Below are positions 16,124 through 23,538 of a DNA stretch of 23,538 nt, piece by piece. Made by a program: the position numbers and the translations under genes. Source of the stretch: JAKZSU01 sp047517485 (lineage in GTDB: Bacteria > Pseudomonadota > Alphaproteobacteria > UBA7887); the NCBI GenBank assembly GCA_047517485.1, contig JAKZSU010000067.1, positions 1 through 23,538 on the forward strand, in the 5' to 3' direction. A model generated the notes under the pieces. That model was not told the DNA's origin and made no database searches. It saw only the letters and a list, made by a program, of their open reading frames with translations. Positions within the stretch are counted from its first letter, which is position 1. Every line of letters starts with the position of its first letter.

Positions 16124-18415
16124 TCAAGTCACCTCGACCTCGATATCACGCAGGATCGGATCGGTCGCCACGGCGATTTCGTTGTCGATTTGCGTGCCGC
16201 ACCCGGGACAGACGAAGAGCCTGAACTGCGCCTCGTCGTCGATAAACCGCGCCGCTTCGCCGATCAGCGGGTTGGCGGTCGAAACCGCGCGTCGATCGAT
16301 CAGGCACTGATCTTTGTAATTTTCGTCGAGGCCGCCGAGCGGCGTCGCGCAATCGCTGCACGCCCAGTAGGCACCGACGGAATCAACACGGATATCGAGA
16401 TTGTCGCTGGCGCGGAGGCGAAGCGCGCCGGCGCGCCCGTTCGCCGCCGCGCCATTGCCGAGGCGCCGCAAGCGCTCGGCCTTGATCGCCGCGCGGTTCT
16501 CCGCCGTCGCCGCCCTATCGACTCCGCCGTCCCCGTCAAGTACCGCGCCAAAAAGTGCGCCCGCCGCGTCCGGCGTGATGTTGCGGTGGATGAGGTCGTG
16601 GGCGATCTGGCTCGGCTCGCGTTTGAGCGGATCGCCAAAGCCGCCGCCGCCCGACCAGCGCACCGCGTAGACATCGTCCTTGGTTTGGATGAAATCCTGT
16701 TGGCGCAAGCCGAGCTCGACTTGGGTGCCGGCAACCTCGGAATGATCCTCGATCATGCGGCGATCGGCGAAGCGCTGTTGGATATCGCTTTGCGTGACGT
16801 AGTGATAGGCGTTGGTCGTCGATGGGAAACCGCCCATCATACCGGTCGATGTCGGCAGCGCATTGCCCGACGACAGGGTGTCCTGGGTAATGTGATCGGT
16901 ATTGTGGGCGATGAAACAGCTCTCGGCCGAAAGCCCGCCGCGATATTTCCCCGCCCCACCCGAATCCGGCAGCTCCTTGCGGTAGAGAAACAGCAGCGGG
17001 AAATTCTGTTCGTTGTGCTCGACATTGGGCAGCTGGCAGATCGGTGTCCTCGCCTGGCCGCCGGTGTTGATCCCGTCGCCTTGGGCGAACGCGCCGATCG
17101 AGCCGCCGATCGGATCGATCAGCAGATAGCCGTAACGCTCGCCCCACTGGTCGATGCCGCGAAACAGGGTCGCCGGCCACTGGCTGGTGCCGCCGATGCC
17201 CATGATATCCTGGCGCAACTCGGCATCCGAATAGAGCATTTTCGAGATCGCGTTGTAGGCCGGATAGAGCGAGATTTCCATCGACTGGACCGGCGCGGTC
17301 GAGACGCTGGCCGGATAGTCCGCGCAGTTGAGGGTGCCCGGGGTCGGGTCGAACTCGATATGGCGCAGCGCGCCGCCGACCGCGAAATACTGATCCCACG
17401 CCAGCAACTCGTTGATCGCCACCATCACCGAGCCGCGCCATCCCGAATAGGTCGCGTTCATCGCGCCGTCCTGCGCCGCGGTCCCGTCATTGTCGAAGAT
17501 CAGTTTGTTGCCCTTCTTGGTGACGGCGATTTGCACCCGGTGGGTCCGCCGATCGCCGGGCCGGCACGCCTCGATATAGGTGCGGTCGCGCCACACCCCG
17601 TGGGGGATGCGTTCGAGCTTGGCGAGAAAGGCCTTCTCCGCATTGTCGATCACCCGCTTCATCACCCCCTTCACGGTGCGCGGCCCGTAGCGCTCGATCA
17701 GGGTCACCAAGCGGTCGCGCGCGGTGATATTGCCGGCAAGCTGGGCGCGAAAATCCAGCGCGACCATCTCGGGCTTGCGCGACGAGCGGAGGTACAGATC
17801 CTCGATGTCGCGGCGCACCTCGTTGTTCTCGACGATCTTGATCGGCGGAATCAGAATGCCTTCGTCGAACGCGTCGCGCGCCGAGGGACAGAAACTCCCC
17901 GGCGTAATACCGCCGATGTCGTACTGATGCAGGCAGTTGGTGAGCCAGCAGAACAGCTCGCCGTCCCAGAACACCGGGCAGATCAGCATCACGTCCATCT
18001 GGTGCGCGGCGCCGACCCACGGATCGTTGGCGAGGAACATGTCGCCGTCGTGGATCCCCGGATTGTCGCTGCGGTACTCGAGGATCCACTTCACCTGGGT
18101 ATCGGTGACCCCCGACATGTACTGCATGTAGGGGCCGAAATAGACGAACTCGGCGTCCTCGGTGAGGATCGAGGGGTTGAGATCGAGGGCATAGATCGCC
18201 ACCGGCGAGCCCGAGATACGCTGGATAGTCGCGCCGTGCTCCTCGTTGATGTTCCACAGATTGTGGCGCACCACTTCGTAAGTGACCGGGTCGATCTCGG
18301 TTTCCCAATCGCGGTGCAGCGTGAGCTTGTCCGAAATGTCGAGCACCTTCGGCGGTACATACGGATGGGCCACGCCATCGAAGACGGTATCGGTCATTTC
18401 GCTAATCCGCGGCAT
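16124..18415 (-). CDS. Hydantoinase B / acetone carboxylase alpha-like subunit with C-terminal zinc ribbon
   Basis: 763 residues, longer than typical hydantoinase B (~550) and close to acetone carboxylase alpha. Family segments: DPVTYEVVRHNLWNINEEHG (42-61), GDMFLANDPWVGAAHQMDV, NGTAAQ-like DNDGTAAQDGAMNATYSG, and GGAGKYRGGL. These enzymes act as partner of a hydantoinase-A-type ATPase to hydrolyse cyclic amides or to carboxylate ketones. The C-terminal 80 residues add a two-part zinc ribbon: C686-x-x-C689 (WACSDCATPLG) and C736-x-x-C739 (FVCPGCGTQID). Acetone carboxylase has a separate small zinc-binding gamma subunit; this ribbon may replace it (inference). The ATG at 18415 is chosen because GGGAG, 8 bases upstream, lies inside the end of the A-subunit gene; the two genes are 3 bp apart. 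Substrate unknown. Confidence 0.88.
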   Translation of the reverse strand: MPRISEMTDTVFDGVAHPYVPPKVLDISDKLTLHRDWETEIDPVTYEVVRHNLWNINEEHGATIQRISGSPVAIYALDLNPSILTEDAEFVYFGPYMQYMSGVTDTQVKWILEYRSDNPGIHDGDMFLANDPWVGAAHQMDVMLICPVFWDGELFCWLTNCLHQYDIGGITPGSFCPSARDAFDEGILIPPIKIVENNEVRRDIEDLYLRSSRKPEMVALDFRAQLAGNITARDRLVTLIERYGPRTVKGVMKRVIDNAEKAFLAKLERIPHGVWRDRTYIEACRPGDRRTHRVQIAVTKKGNKLIFDNDGTAAQDGAMNATYSGWRGSVMVAINELLAWDQYFAVGGALRHIEFDPTPGTLNCADYPASVSTAPVQSMEISLYPAYNAISKMLYSDAELRQDIMGIGGTSQWPATLFRGIDQWGERYGYLLIDPIGGSIGAFAQGDGINTGGQARTPICQLPNVEHNEQNFPLLFLYRKELPDSGGAGKYRGGLSAESCFIAHNTDHITQDTLSSGNALPTSTGMMGGFPSTTNAYHYVTQSDIQQRFADRRMIEDHSEVAGTQVELGLRQQDFIQTKDDVYAVRWSGGGGFGDPLKREPSQIAHDLIHRNITPDAAGALFGAVLDGDGGVDRAATAENRAAIKAERLRRLGNGAAANGRAGALRLRASDNLDIRVDSVGAYWACSDCATPLGGLDENYKDQCLIDRRAVSTANPLIGEAARFIDDEAQFRLFVCPGCGTQIDNEIAVATDPILRDIEVEVT

Positions 18416-18418
18416 CGC

Positions 18419-20527
18419 TCAATCTCCCAACGTAATCTCGAAATTACCGAATTCATCGACGGCCAGCGTCTGGCCGGGATGAACCACGACATTGGTGACC
18501 GCGGTCTCGATCACCGCCGGGCCGGCAATGCGGTTGCCGGGCAGCAGCGCGCCGCCCTCGTAAATCGCCGTCTCTTCCTGGCGCTGCCACTCCGCCCAAT
18601 AGACCGGCCGCGCGGGGCGCTGGGCGCCGGCCGGTAATTTTTCGGTCAGCGTATCCGCTCGGCTAAGCCGCGGCTTCGGCGTCTCGCCGGACGCGCGACA
18701 GCGGAAGGTGACGATCTCCAACTGCGCCCCGGGCAGCGACGCGCCACGACCATAGAGCCGCTCGTAGCGTTCGACGAAGGCGTCGTGCAGCGCGCCGAGT
18801 TCGCCCTCGGCCAGCGCCTCGCCGGCAATTTCGACCTCGACTTCGTTGATCTGGCCCTTGTGGCGCATGTCGAGCGAGAAGCGGTAGCGGCGCTCGGCCG
18901 CGGCCACGTGATCGGCGGTGAGATCATTGTCGCCCCGGATTTTGAGCTCGCTCAGCACGCCGTTCAGCACCGCCAAATCAAACGGCGAGCGCATGATGTT
19001 GACCCGTTCATAGACGTGCAGGATATCGGCCGACGCGGCACCGAAGGCGCACCAGACAGACGCGGTTTCGCGCTGCGGGATGATCACCTTCTGGACTCCG
19101 AGTTCGTGCGCGAACACCCCGGCGTGCACCGGCCCGGCGCCGCCGAAGGCGAAGAGGACGAAATCACGCGGATCATGCCCCTTCTGGATGGTTACCTTGC
19201 GGATCAGGTCCGCCATCTGGAACTCGGCGATCTTGGCGATGCCGCTCGCCGCCTCGAACAGGCCGAGGCCCAAGGGCTCGCCGAGTTCGGTGATCGCCGC
19301 CGCCGCCGCCGCCCGATCGAGCTTGATACTGCCGCCGGCGAAATTATCGGCATCGATATAGCCGAGGATGAGGTCGGCATCGGTCACCGTGGGCGCGTCG
19401 CCGCCCTTGCCGTAACAAACCGGCCCGGGATCGGCGCCGGCGCTGTTCGGCCCGACGTGGAGGACCCCGGTGGTCTGGTCGATCCACGCCTTGCTGCCGC
19501 CGCCGGCGCCGATCACCTGAATATCGACCTTGGAGAGAAAATATTCGTACTGATGCACCAGGCTGCGGTAGGAAAACGCCGGTTTGCCGTCGTGAATGAT
19601 CCCGACATCGAACGAGGTGCCGCCCATATCGGTGGTGATAATGTTGTCGTAGCCCATCAGCGCGCCGGCATAGGCCGATCCGGTGACCCCGGCGACGGGG
19701 CCGGAATCGAGGGTAAGCAGCGGCGCTTCCATCGCCTTGGCGACCGGAATGGTGCCGCCGGCGCACTGGGTGATCTGCAGCGGCGCGGCGTAGCCCATCT
19801 GCTTCACGTCGCCGGCGATTCGCGCCAGATACCCGGTGACCAGCGGTCCGATATAAGCGTTCAGCGCCACCGCCGCGGTGCGTTCGTATTCGCCCCATTT
19901 CGGCACCAGATCGCAGGAGCAGGTGACGAATAGATCGGCCGCCATCTCGGCGATGATCTGCTTCACCCGAAGCTCGTGTTTGGGCTCCAGGAACGACCAC
20001 AGGAAGCACACCGCGAGCGCCTCGACATCCTTGTCGAGCAGGCTCCGCACCGCGTCGCGCACTTCGTCCTCGTTGAGCTCGACGATGATCTTGCCGAAAC
20101 AATCGACCCGCTCCGAGACCCCCTCGATGAGGTATTTCGGCACGATCGGATCGGGCTTTTGGCTTTCGGGGAAATGCACCACTTGGCGAATATCGCGCCC
20201 GGTCAACCCCCGTGAGCCGCGCATGATGTGAATGACGTCGTTGTGGCCCTTGGTGGTGATCAGACCCAGGCGAGCGCCCATCTTCTGGATGATCGCATTG
20301 GTGCCGACGGTGGTGCCGTGACTGAGCACGGTGATCCGCGCGTAAAGATCGCCAAGCCCGAGCCCCAGGGAGTCGGCGACCGCGCCCAGCGCCGCCTGCA
20401 TCCCTTGCGCGAAATCGGCGGGCGTCGACGGCGCCTTGCCGGTGGTGACTCGCCCCGCCTCATCGACGACCACGCAGTCGGTAAAGGTGCCGCCGATATC
20501 GATGCCGCAAAGATACTCCCCCGCCAT
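18419..20527 (-). CDS. Hydantoinase A / acetone carboxylase beta-like subunit (ATPase)
   Basis: 702 residues, normal for HyuA-type subunits. The ASKHA-fold phosphate loop GIDIGGTFTDCVVVDE lies at residues 8-23, followed by SHGTTVGTNAIIQ, the second nucleotide-binding segment TTDMGGTSFDVGII, IGAGGGSKAWID, GADPGPVCYGKGG and FAFGGAGPVHAG. In this family ATP activates a cyclic amide or, in acetone and acetophenone carboxylases, a ketone/carbonate pair. ATG at 20527 is preceded by GGGAGAG; an in-frame TTG at 20539 lies within that ribosome site and is rejected. First gene of the operon with the B subunit and OsmC. The wording VHQYEYFLSKVDIQVIGAGG resembles carboxylase-type members more than 5-oxoprolinase, but this is from memory and needs a tree. 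Faces a divergent HD-domain gene across 211 bp. Confidence 0.9.
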   Translation of the reverse strand: MAGEYLCGIDIGGTFTDCVVVDEAGRVTTGKAPSTPADFAQGMQAALGAVADSLGLGLGDLYARITVLSHGTTVGTNAIIQKMGARLGLITTKGHNDVIHIMRGSRGLTGRDIRQVVHFPESQKPDPIVPKYLIEGVSERVDCFGKIIVELNEDEVRDAVRSLLDKDVEALAVCFLWSFLEPKHELRVKQIIAEMAADLFVTCSCDLVPKWGEYERTAAVALNAYIGPLVTGYLARIAGDVKQMGYAAPLQITQCAGGTIPVAKAMEAPLLTLDSGPVAGVTGSAYAGALMGYDNIITTDMGGTSFDVGIIHDGKPAFSYRSLVHQYEYFLSKVDIQVIGAGGGSKAWIDQTTGVLHVGPNSAGADPGPVCYGKGGDAPTVTDADLILGYIDADNFAGGSIKLDRAAAAAAITELGEPLGLGLFEAASGIAKIAEFQMADLIRKVTIQKGHDPRDFVLFAFGGAGPVHAGVFAHELGVQKVIIPQRETASVWCAFGAASADILHVYERVNIMRSPFDLAVLNGVLSELKIRGDNDLTADHVAAAERRYRFSLDMRHKGQINEVEVEIAGEALAEGELGALHDAFVERYERLYGRGASLPGAQLEIVTFRCRASGETPKPRLSRADTLTEKLPAGAQRPARPVYWAEWQRQEETAIYEGGALLPGNRIAGPAVIETAVTNVVVHPGQTLAVDEFGNFEITLGD

Positions 20528-20565
20528 ATTCTCTCCCAAAGAACCCCGCGTGATCGAACGCGGCG

Positions 20566-20595
20566 AGCGTAGGCTCCGGCGTTCGAGGGTGTCAA
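20566..20595 (-). promoter_or_regulatory. Possible promoter of the hydantoinase-like operon
   Basis: On the minus strand TTGACA (20595-20590) is followed after 18 bases by TACGCT (20571-20566), 38 bases before the start codon. The -35 is perfect, the -10 keeps only TA...T. Low confidence. Confidence 0.3.
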
Positions 20596-20661
20596 TATGG
20601 CGAATCCGGCAAAGGCTCTAACTTCGGACTTGTCACGCGCCGCCACCGACCGAATCTCACA

Positions 20662-20690
20662 TTGACGTATGAGGGCTTCGGTCATAGCGT
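20662..20690 (+). promoter_or_regulatory. Possible promoter of the HD-domain gene
   Basis: TTGACG (20662-20667), 17 bases, TAGCGT (20685-20690), 48 bases before the ATG at 20739. With the minus-strand candidate it would make a back-to-back divergent promoter pair. Low confidence. Confidence 0.3.
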
Positions 20691-20738
20691 GACCGGCGCC
20701 GACGATTGCCGCGGTTTTCAACCAGTGAGGACAATCAA

Positions 20739-21494
20739 ATGGCCGTGGATCGCACGCTTTCCGAACGCGCGGATGAGCTTGAATTTTGCCAAATGAAAGA
20801 GCTCGGCGACCGCCTCGTCACCAAGTCGTTGCTGTATAATTTGGCCGACGGCGACCAATCGCTCGGCAACGGCTTCGGCCAGGGAACCGGTAAACAACTG
20901 TTGATGGGCGAGGATCCGCGCCTGCCGAGAATGCCTGTCCGCCCGACGCTCGCCGATTTCTTCAAATACCGCTTCGCGCCGACGCAGCAACATTTGCTGC
21001 AAAGCGCGCGGCTGGCGCGGACCAACGGCCTGTCCGAGAAAATGGTCCTAGCCTGCCTGCTGCACGACATCGCGGTCGCCGGGTTCATTCGCTCCGACCA
21101 CGGCTATTGGGGCGCGCAGCTGATCGAACCGTATGTCGACGCAGAAGTGAGCTGGGCGGTACGCGTGCACCAGAGCCTGCGGTTTTTCGCCGACGAGTCG
21201 GTCGGCTACGAGTATCCCGAAAGCTATAACGCCATGTTCGGCGAGGACTATCAGCTCGAGCCCTATATCGTCGCCGAGTACGAGCGCGCCCGTAAGCACA
21301 AATGGTACATGTCGGCGCGGATGATCTGCGTCAACGATCTCTATTCGTTCGACGCGGACGTGGTGGTCGAATTGGACGAGTTCGCGGACGTGATCGGCCG
21401 CCACTTCAAGCAGCCCGAGGACGGCCTCGGCAACGACAACACCGCATCATCCCATATGTGGCGCACCCTGCGGCGCCCGTGCAATGCGCTTTAG
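20739..21494 (+). CDS. HD-domain protein with diiron (PhnZ/MIOX-like) ligand pattern
   Basis: 251 residues. ATG at 20739 with GAGG 8 bases upstream; an in-frame start at 20706 has no ribosome site. Metal ligands of the HD superfamily are all visible: His85 (PTQQHLLQ), His109-Asp110 (CLLHDIAVAG), His121 (SDHGYWGAQLIEPYV), His144 (VRVHQSLRFF) and Asp200 (CVNDLYSFD). The six-ligand set H-HD-H-H-D, with spacings of 24, 23 and 56, resembles the mixed-valent diiron oxygenases PhnZ and TmpB more than simple phosphohydrolases, and the block DH-x4-A-x-L-x-x-(Y/F) then (V)-H also fits. Family members known to me cleave C-P or C-C bonds with O2. The residues that bind phosphonate in PhnZ are not obvious, so the substrate may differ. 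It is divergent from the hydantoinase/carboxylase-like operon and may share its substrate. A phosphohydrolase role remains possible. Confidence 0.8.
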   Translation: MAVDRTLSERADELEFCQMKELGDRLVTKSLLYNLADGDQSLGNGFGQGTGKQLLMGEDPRLPRMPVRPTLADFFKYRFAPTQQHLLQSARLARTNGLSEKMVLACLLHDIAVAGFIRSDHGYWGAQLIEPYVDAEVSWAVRVHQSLRFFADESVGYEYPESYNAMFGEDYQLEPYIVAEYERARKHKWYMSARMICVNDLYSFDADVVVELDEFADVIGRHFKQPEDGLGNDNTASSHMWRTLRRPCNAL

Positions 21495-21528
21495 GTCTTT
21501 TTCGGATTCGATCCGCCGCGGTTAAGCC

Positions 21529-21831
21529 CTAAATCTCGTTCTTCGCCTGCTCGATCAAGTCGTACAATCCATGCCTAGGTTTTTCCTCCGGCTTGTGGAG
21601 GTCGAGATAGTGAGTCAGGAAATCGACGAATTCGTTGGCGATGGCATTGGGGTCGAGGGCCTTATTTTCTGACTGGAAATAGGCAAATGCCGAATAATTT
21701 GCCGCCGCGTGACGCAATCCGGCGGCGACATCATCGACCGGCAGGCCATCTTCTTGCCGGGCGTTGGCGATTTCGATGATCTGATTGGCGACCTGCACGC
21801 TGAGGCTTTCCGGATTGTCGTCGGTTGTCAT
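21529..21831 (-). CDS. Small uncharacterised protein (100 residues)
   Basis: 100 residues, soluble, no signal peptide or membrane segment. It reads as an all-helical protein: VANQIIEIANARQEDGLPVD, then DVAAGLRHAAANYSAFAYFQ, then NAIANEFVDFLTHYLDLH. The helix-rich pattern with IEIAN and AAANYSAF loosely resembles the DUF3144-type small proteins, but I am not sure. AAGGG is 7 bases upstream of the ATG at 21831, and the reading frame shows normal high-GC third positions. Function unknown. It is convergent with the HD-domain gene (34 bp between stops) and lies 151 bp downstream of the DmpA-like gene on the same strand, so it probably has its own promoter. Confidence 0.75.
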   Translation of the reverse strand: MTTDDNPESLSVQVANQIIEIANARQEDGLPVDDVAAGLRHAAANYSAFAYFQSENKALDPNAIANEFVDFLTHYLDLHKPEEKPRHGLYDLIEQAKNEI

Positions 21832-21915
21832 GTCCGTACCCTTATAACCGAGTTCCGAGAGCGATCCTCTCGACTGCCGACAACCGTAGCATTAACGGCT
21901 TCGGAACGCGATTAC

Positions 21916-21991
21916 GGCGACTAATTCGCAACACGCGATGAGACACGGCGGCCTCGCCGCGCCCGCGAATATTCGTCGGCGACTAATTCGC
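21916..21991. repeat. 14-bp direct repeat flanking the end of the DmpA-like gene
   Basis: GGCGACTAATTCGC occurs at 21916-21929 and again at 21978-21991. The second copy contains the last codons and stop of the DmpA-like gene (on the minus strand GCGAATTAG). The copies start 62 bp apart. It may mark a small duplication or slipped repair; no function is evident. Confidence 0.5.
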
Positions 21992-23082
21992 GCCCGGCTT
22001 GAGCCGCCCGTACTGGCGCATGATCGTGCGCAGCTCTTCGTGGTCGATCGCGCGGCACACATGACCCGGCGGTTTGACCGTGGTCATGGTTTCCGCCGCG
22101 ACCAGCGCATTGACCACCGCCTCCTCGATCGCCTCCACGGCCGCCAAATACAACGGATCGAGCAGTTCGCCGTTGAGATATTCAAAAGTCAATTTGGCCG
22201 GCGCGCGTTGCGGCAGATCGCCTTCGTTGGCGGTGCCGAAGGCGAGAAAAATGTCCCCCGAACTGTTGCCGCCCGGGGTGCCGTGGCGGCCGATCCCGAT
22301 CGCGGCACGCTTGGCCAGATGGCGCAGGTTAAGCGGTGCCAATGGCGCGTCGGTGCCGAGCACGACGATGATCGATCCAGATTCGCGGGGAAACAGCAGA
22401 TCGTCGCGCATCGTCCGACCAACCGGCGCGCCGAGAATCGTCAGCCAGTCGCGCAGACCGTGATTGGCTTGGACCTGGGCGGCGACGGTATAGCCCTCGC
22501 CACCGATCCGGACTCGGCGCGATGAGGTCCCCACGCCGCCCTTGAACTCGTAGCAGATCATGCCGGTGCCGCCGCCGACGTTGCCTTCCTCGGGCGCCGC
22601 GTCGGACGCGTTGGCAAGCGCTTCGGCGGCGTGCGCGGCGGTGACCGGCTGGGCGTTGATGTCGTTGAGCACGCCGTCGTAGGTCTCGGCCACCACCGGC
22701 ATCGCCCAGAGATGCTCGTCGCTGAACGCCGCTTCATAGGTATCGAGGATCCACCGGGTGGCGGCGTGGTGGACGATGCCCGCCGCGTGGGTATTGGTGA
22801 TGCAGATCGGTCCGACCAGATAGCCACCGTCGTGAATCCAATGGGTGCCGGTCATCTCGCCGTTGCCGTTGAGGCTGAACTGGCCGGCCCACACCGGTTT
22901 CGGCGTGGCGCCGCGGCCGCGCGGCAGGATCGCGGTCACCCCGGTGCGAACCGTACCGCCCGCGACATCGTCGATCAGCGTCTTGTGACCGACGAGGACG
23001 CCGGGAATGTCGGTCAGGGCATTTTGCGGCCCCGGCTCTCCGGAAAATCGAGCCCGAGATCCCGGGCGCGCGGCTTGGTCAT
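21983..23082 (-). pseudogene. DmpA-family (peptidase S58) aminopeptidase, frameshifted near the start
   Basis: The family contains L-aminopeptidase/D-esterase DmpA and beta-peptidyl aminopeptidases, which cut themselves before a serine to make two subunits. The long open part (from about 23039) contains VRTGVTAILPRGR, the GNVGGGTGMICYEFKGG block and GTPGGNSSGDIFLAFGTANE with the expected nucleophile serine. The natural start is the ATG at 23082 (MTKPRARDLGLDF), with AAGGAG 9 bases upstream. That frame runs into a stop after 22 codons. The next frame continues the family N-terminus (GEPGPQNALTDIPGVLVGHK). One missing base near 23041-23046, at the TTTTCC stretch, explains it. Restored length is about 366 residues, normal for DmpA. 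Either a recent pseudogene or a sequence error. It starts 19 bp after the ABC permease remnant, so it was probably part of a transporter operon. Confidence 0.82.
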
Positions 23083-23101
23083 GGCGGCGGGCTCCTTTGG
23101 C

Positions 23102-23239
23102 TTATTGACGGCGGCGCAAGTAAAGCCCGATCGCCGCGACGATCAGCGAGAACAGCACCAGCAGCGCCAGCAGCGCCAGCAAATTGGCGATGGCGTTGAT
23201 CTCCGGCTTCACACCACGCCGCAGCCGAATATTTTCGTT
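23102..23239 (-). pseudogene. C-terminal remnant of a PotC-like ABC transporter permease
   Basis: On the minus strand, codons from 23239 to the stop at 23102-23104 read NENIRLRRGVKPEINAIANL and then a hydrophobic helix (LALLALLVLFSLIVAAIGLY) ending LRRRQ. The (R-x-G-V-x-PEINA-x-A-x-L) block plus last membrane helix is the standard end of spermidine/putrescine-type (PotC) permeases. The rest of the permease, about 220 residues, is not present upstream: the frame meets a stop at 23273-23275 and unrelated sequence follows. So it was cut off, probably by a deletion or insertion. It is followed closely by the DmpA-like gene, which suggests a former peptide or polyamine uptake operon (inference). 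Confidence 0.65.
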
Positions 23240-23275
23240 CGCACCTACGAAATCTGTCTGGATAGTTTCTCTCTA

Positions 23276-23400
23276 TGAATTGCTGAACCATCCCTCGTTG
23301 GGGACATCGAGCCCTGCCTTCCGCAATCCATCACCAAAATTGTTATTGCGTTTGGTCGCACAGGGTGCGTTCCCCGCGATGGTGAATTGCCACGTGTAAT
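23276..23400. other. Unassigned stretch between the permease remnant and the likely IS edge
   Basis: 125 bases without a recognisable gene. On the minus strand, one frame from about 23400 to a stop at 23273 reads DYTWQFTIAGNAPC ... GLDVPNEGWFSNS, about 41 residues that could be the end of an interrupted gene, but I do not recognise it. The plus strand is also open (ending ...GAFPAMVNCHV, stop just before 23400). Codon use does not separate these. The stretch is less GC-rich than the left part of the window. Confidence 0.35.
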
Positions 23401-23538
23401 CACTGCTGTCCGGTTAACTGAGCGGTGCTGGCTTTGAGAGCCAGGATTTCTGCGGGGTTTGAAGCGAAAATGCATGGTGTCGATTTGAATTGGATGGAGC
23501 ACTTTTCGGAGTTTCTCCGAGGAGATGCTCATGAACAC
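23401..23538 (+). mobile_element. Possible insertion-sequence left end with start of its gene (window edge)
   Basis: From about 23401 (CACTGCTGTCCGGTTAACTG) the sequence style changes: less GC, with short inverted repeats (GGCTTTGAGAGCC; CGGAGTTTCTCCG). It ends in a strong ribosome site (GAGGAG, 23518-23523), 7 bases before an ATG at 23531 (ATGAACAC, Met-Asn). A leader of this kind followed by an MN(T/A)G-type start reminds me of IS4-family transposases, but only two codons are visible, so the family is a guess. It may have broken the permease gene next to it. Confidence 0.4.

Noticed and set aside
15827..18637. 936-codon open frame on the plus strand opposite the hydantoinase-like genes
   Set aside because: It is antisense to strongly conserved HyuB and OsmC sequence, its translation is Arg/Asp/Gly/His-rich without domains, and long antisense frames are expected at this GC content.
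20260..20721. Minus-strand frame starting MKTAAIVGAGHAMTEALIRQ, a Rossmann-like look
   Set aside because: It runs out of frame into the well-supported hydantoinase-A gene, starts with TTG without a ribosome site, and the glycine motif is not followed by a matching fold.
21498..21520. CGGAT-TCG-ATCCG hairpin next to a T run after the HD gene
   Set aside because: The T run lies before the hairpin in the plus direction, which is the wrong order for an intrinsic terminator, and the stem is only 5 bp.
1..23538. CRISPR arrays, tRNA or rRNA genes
   Set aside because: No spaced direct repeats and no tRNA-like or rRNA-like sequence were noticed on reading both strands; a covariance-model scan would settle small RNAs.

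Overview
The window is GC-rich (only short intergenic stretches are AT-rich) and almost fully coding. Its gene families point to an alphaproteobacterium, probably Rhodospirillales-like: class III cyclase/TPR protein, PotC-type permease remnant, hydantoinase/acetone-carboxylase-like pair, dedicated ExbB-ExbD-ExbD-TonB operon. This placement is inferred from gene content; there is no rRNA or other phylogenetic marker.

Layout. (1) 1-1439: 3' part of a class III nucleotide cyclase fused to a TolB/FlgO-like domain and TPRs. (2) 1446-5095, minus strand: operon of bifunctional NAD(P)HX repair enzyme, malonyl-CoA decarboxylase and a crotonase-family protein. (3) 5179-5445: large structured palindromic element between the divergent operon and the porin. 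(4) 5502-9878: OprO/OprP-type porin, then a histidine kinase and an NtrC-type response regulator overlapping by 4 bp. (5) 10098-15610: TonB-dependent receptor, ExbB, two ExbD paralogues and a 500-residue TonB, a self-contained outer-membrane energised uptake system. (6) 15619-20527, minus strand: hydantoinase/acetone-carboxylase-like A and B subunits plus a frameshifted OsmC protein; a divergent HD-domain gene at 20739-21494 carries a complete H-HD-H-H-D diiron ligand pattern. (7) 21529-23538: a small uncharacterised protein, a frameshifted DmpA-family aminopeptidase, a C-terminal scrap of a PotC-like ABC permease, and a likely insertion-sequence edge with a start codon at 23531.

How it may work together. 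The kinase/regulator pair lies between two outer-membrane uptake genes. A palindrome, GGCTGATATCAGCC, lies upstream of the receptor, and a 13/15 match lies in the kinase promoter. The regulator lacks the GAFTGA sigma-54 contact loop, and both promoters look sigma-70-like. I infer an autoregulated two-component switch that controls the TonB system without sigma-54. Of the two ExbD proteins, only the first keeps the proton-carrying Asp; the second has Asn at the same position. The right end shows gene decay: two frameshifts, a truncated permease and a likely insertion sequence.
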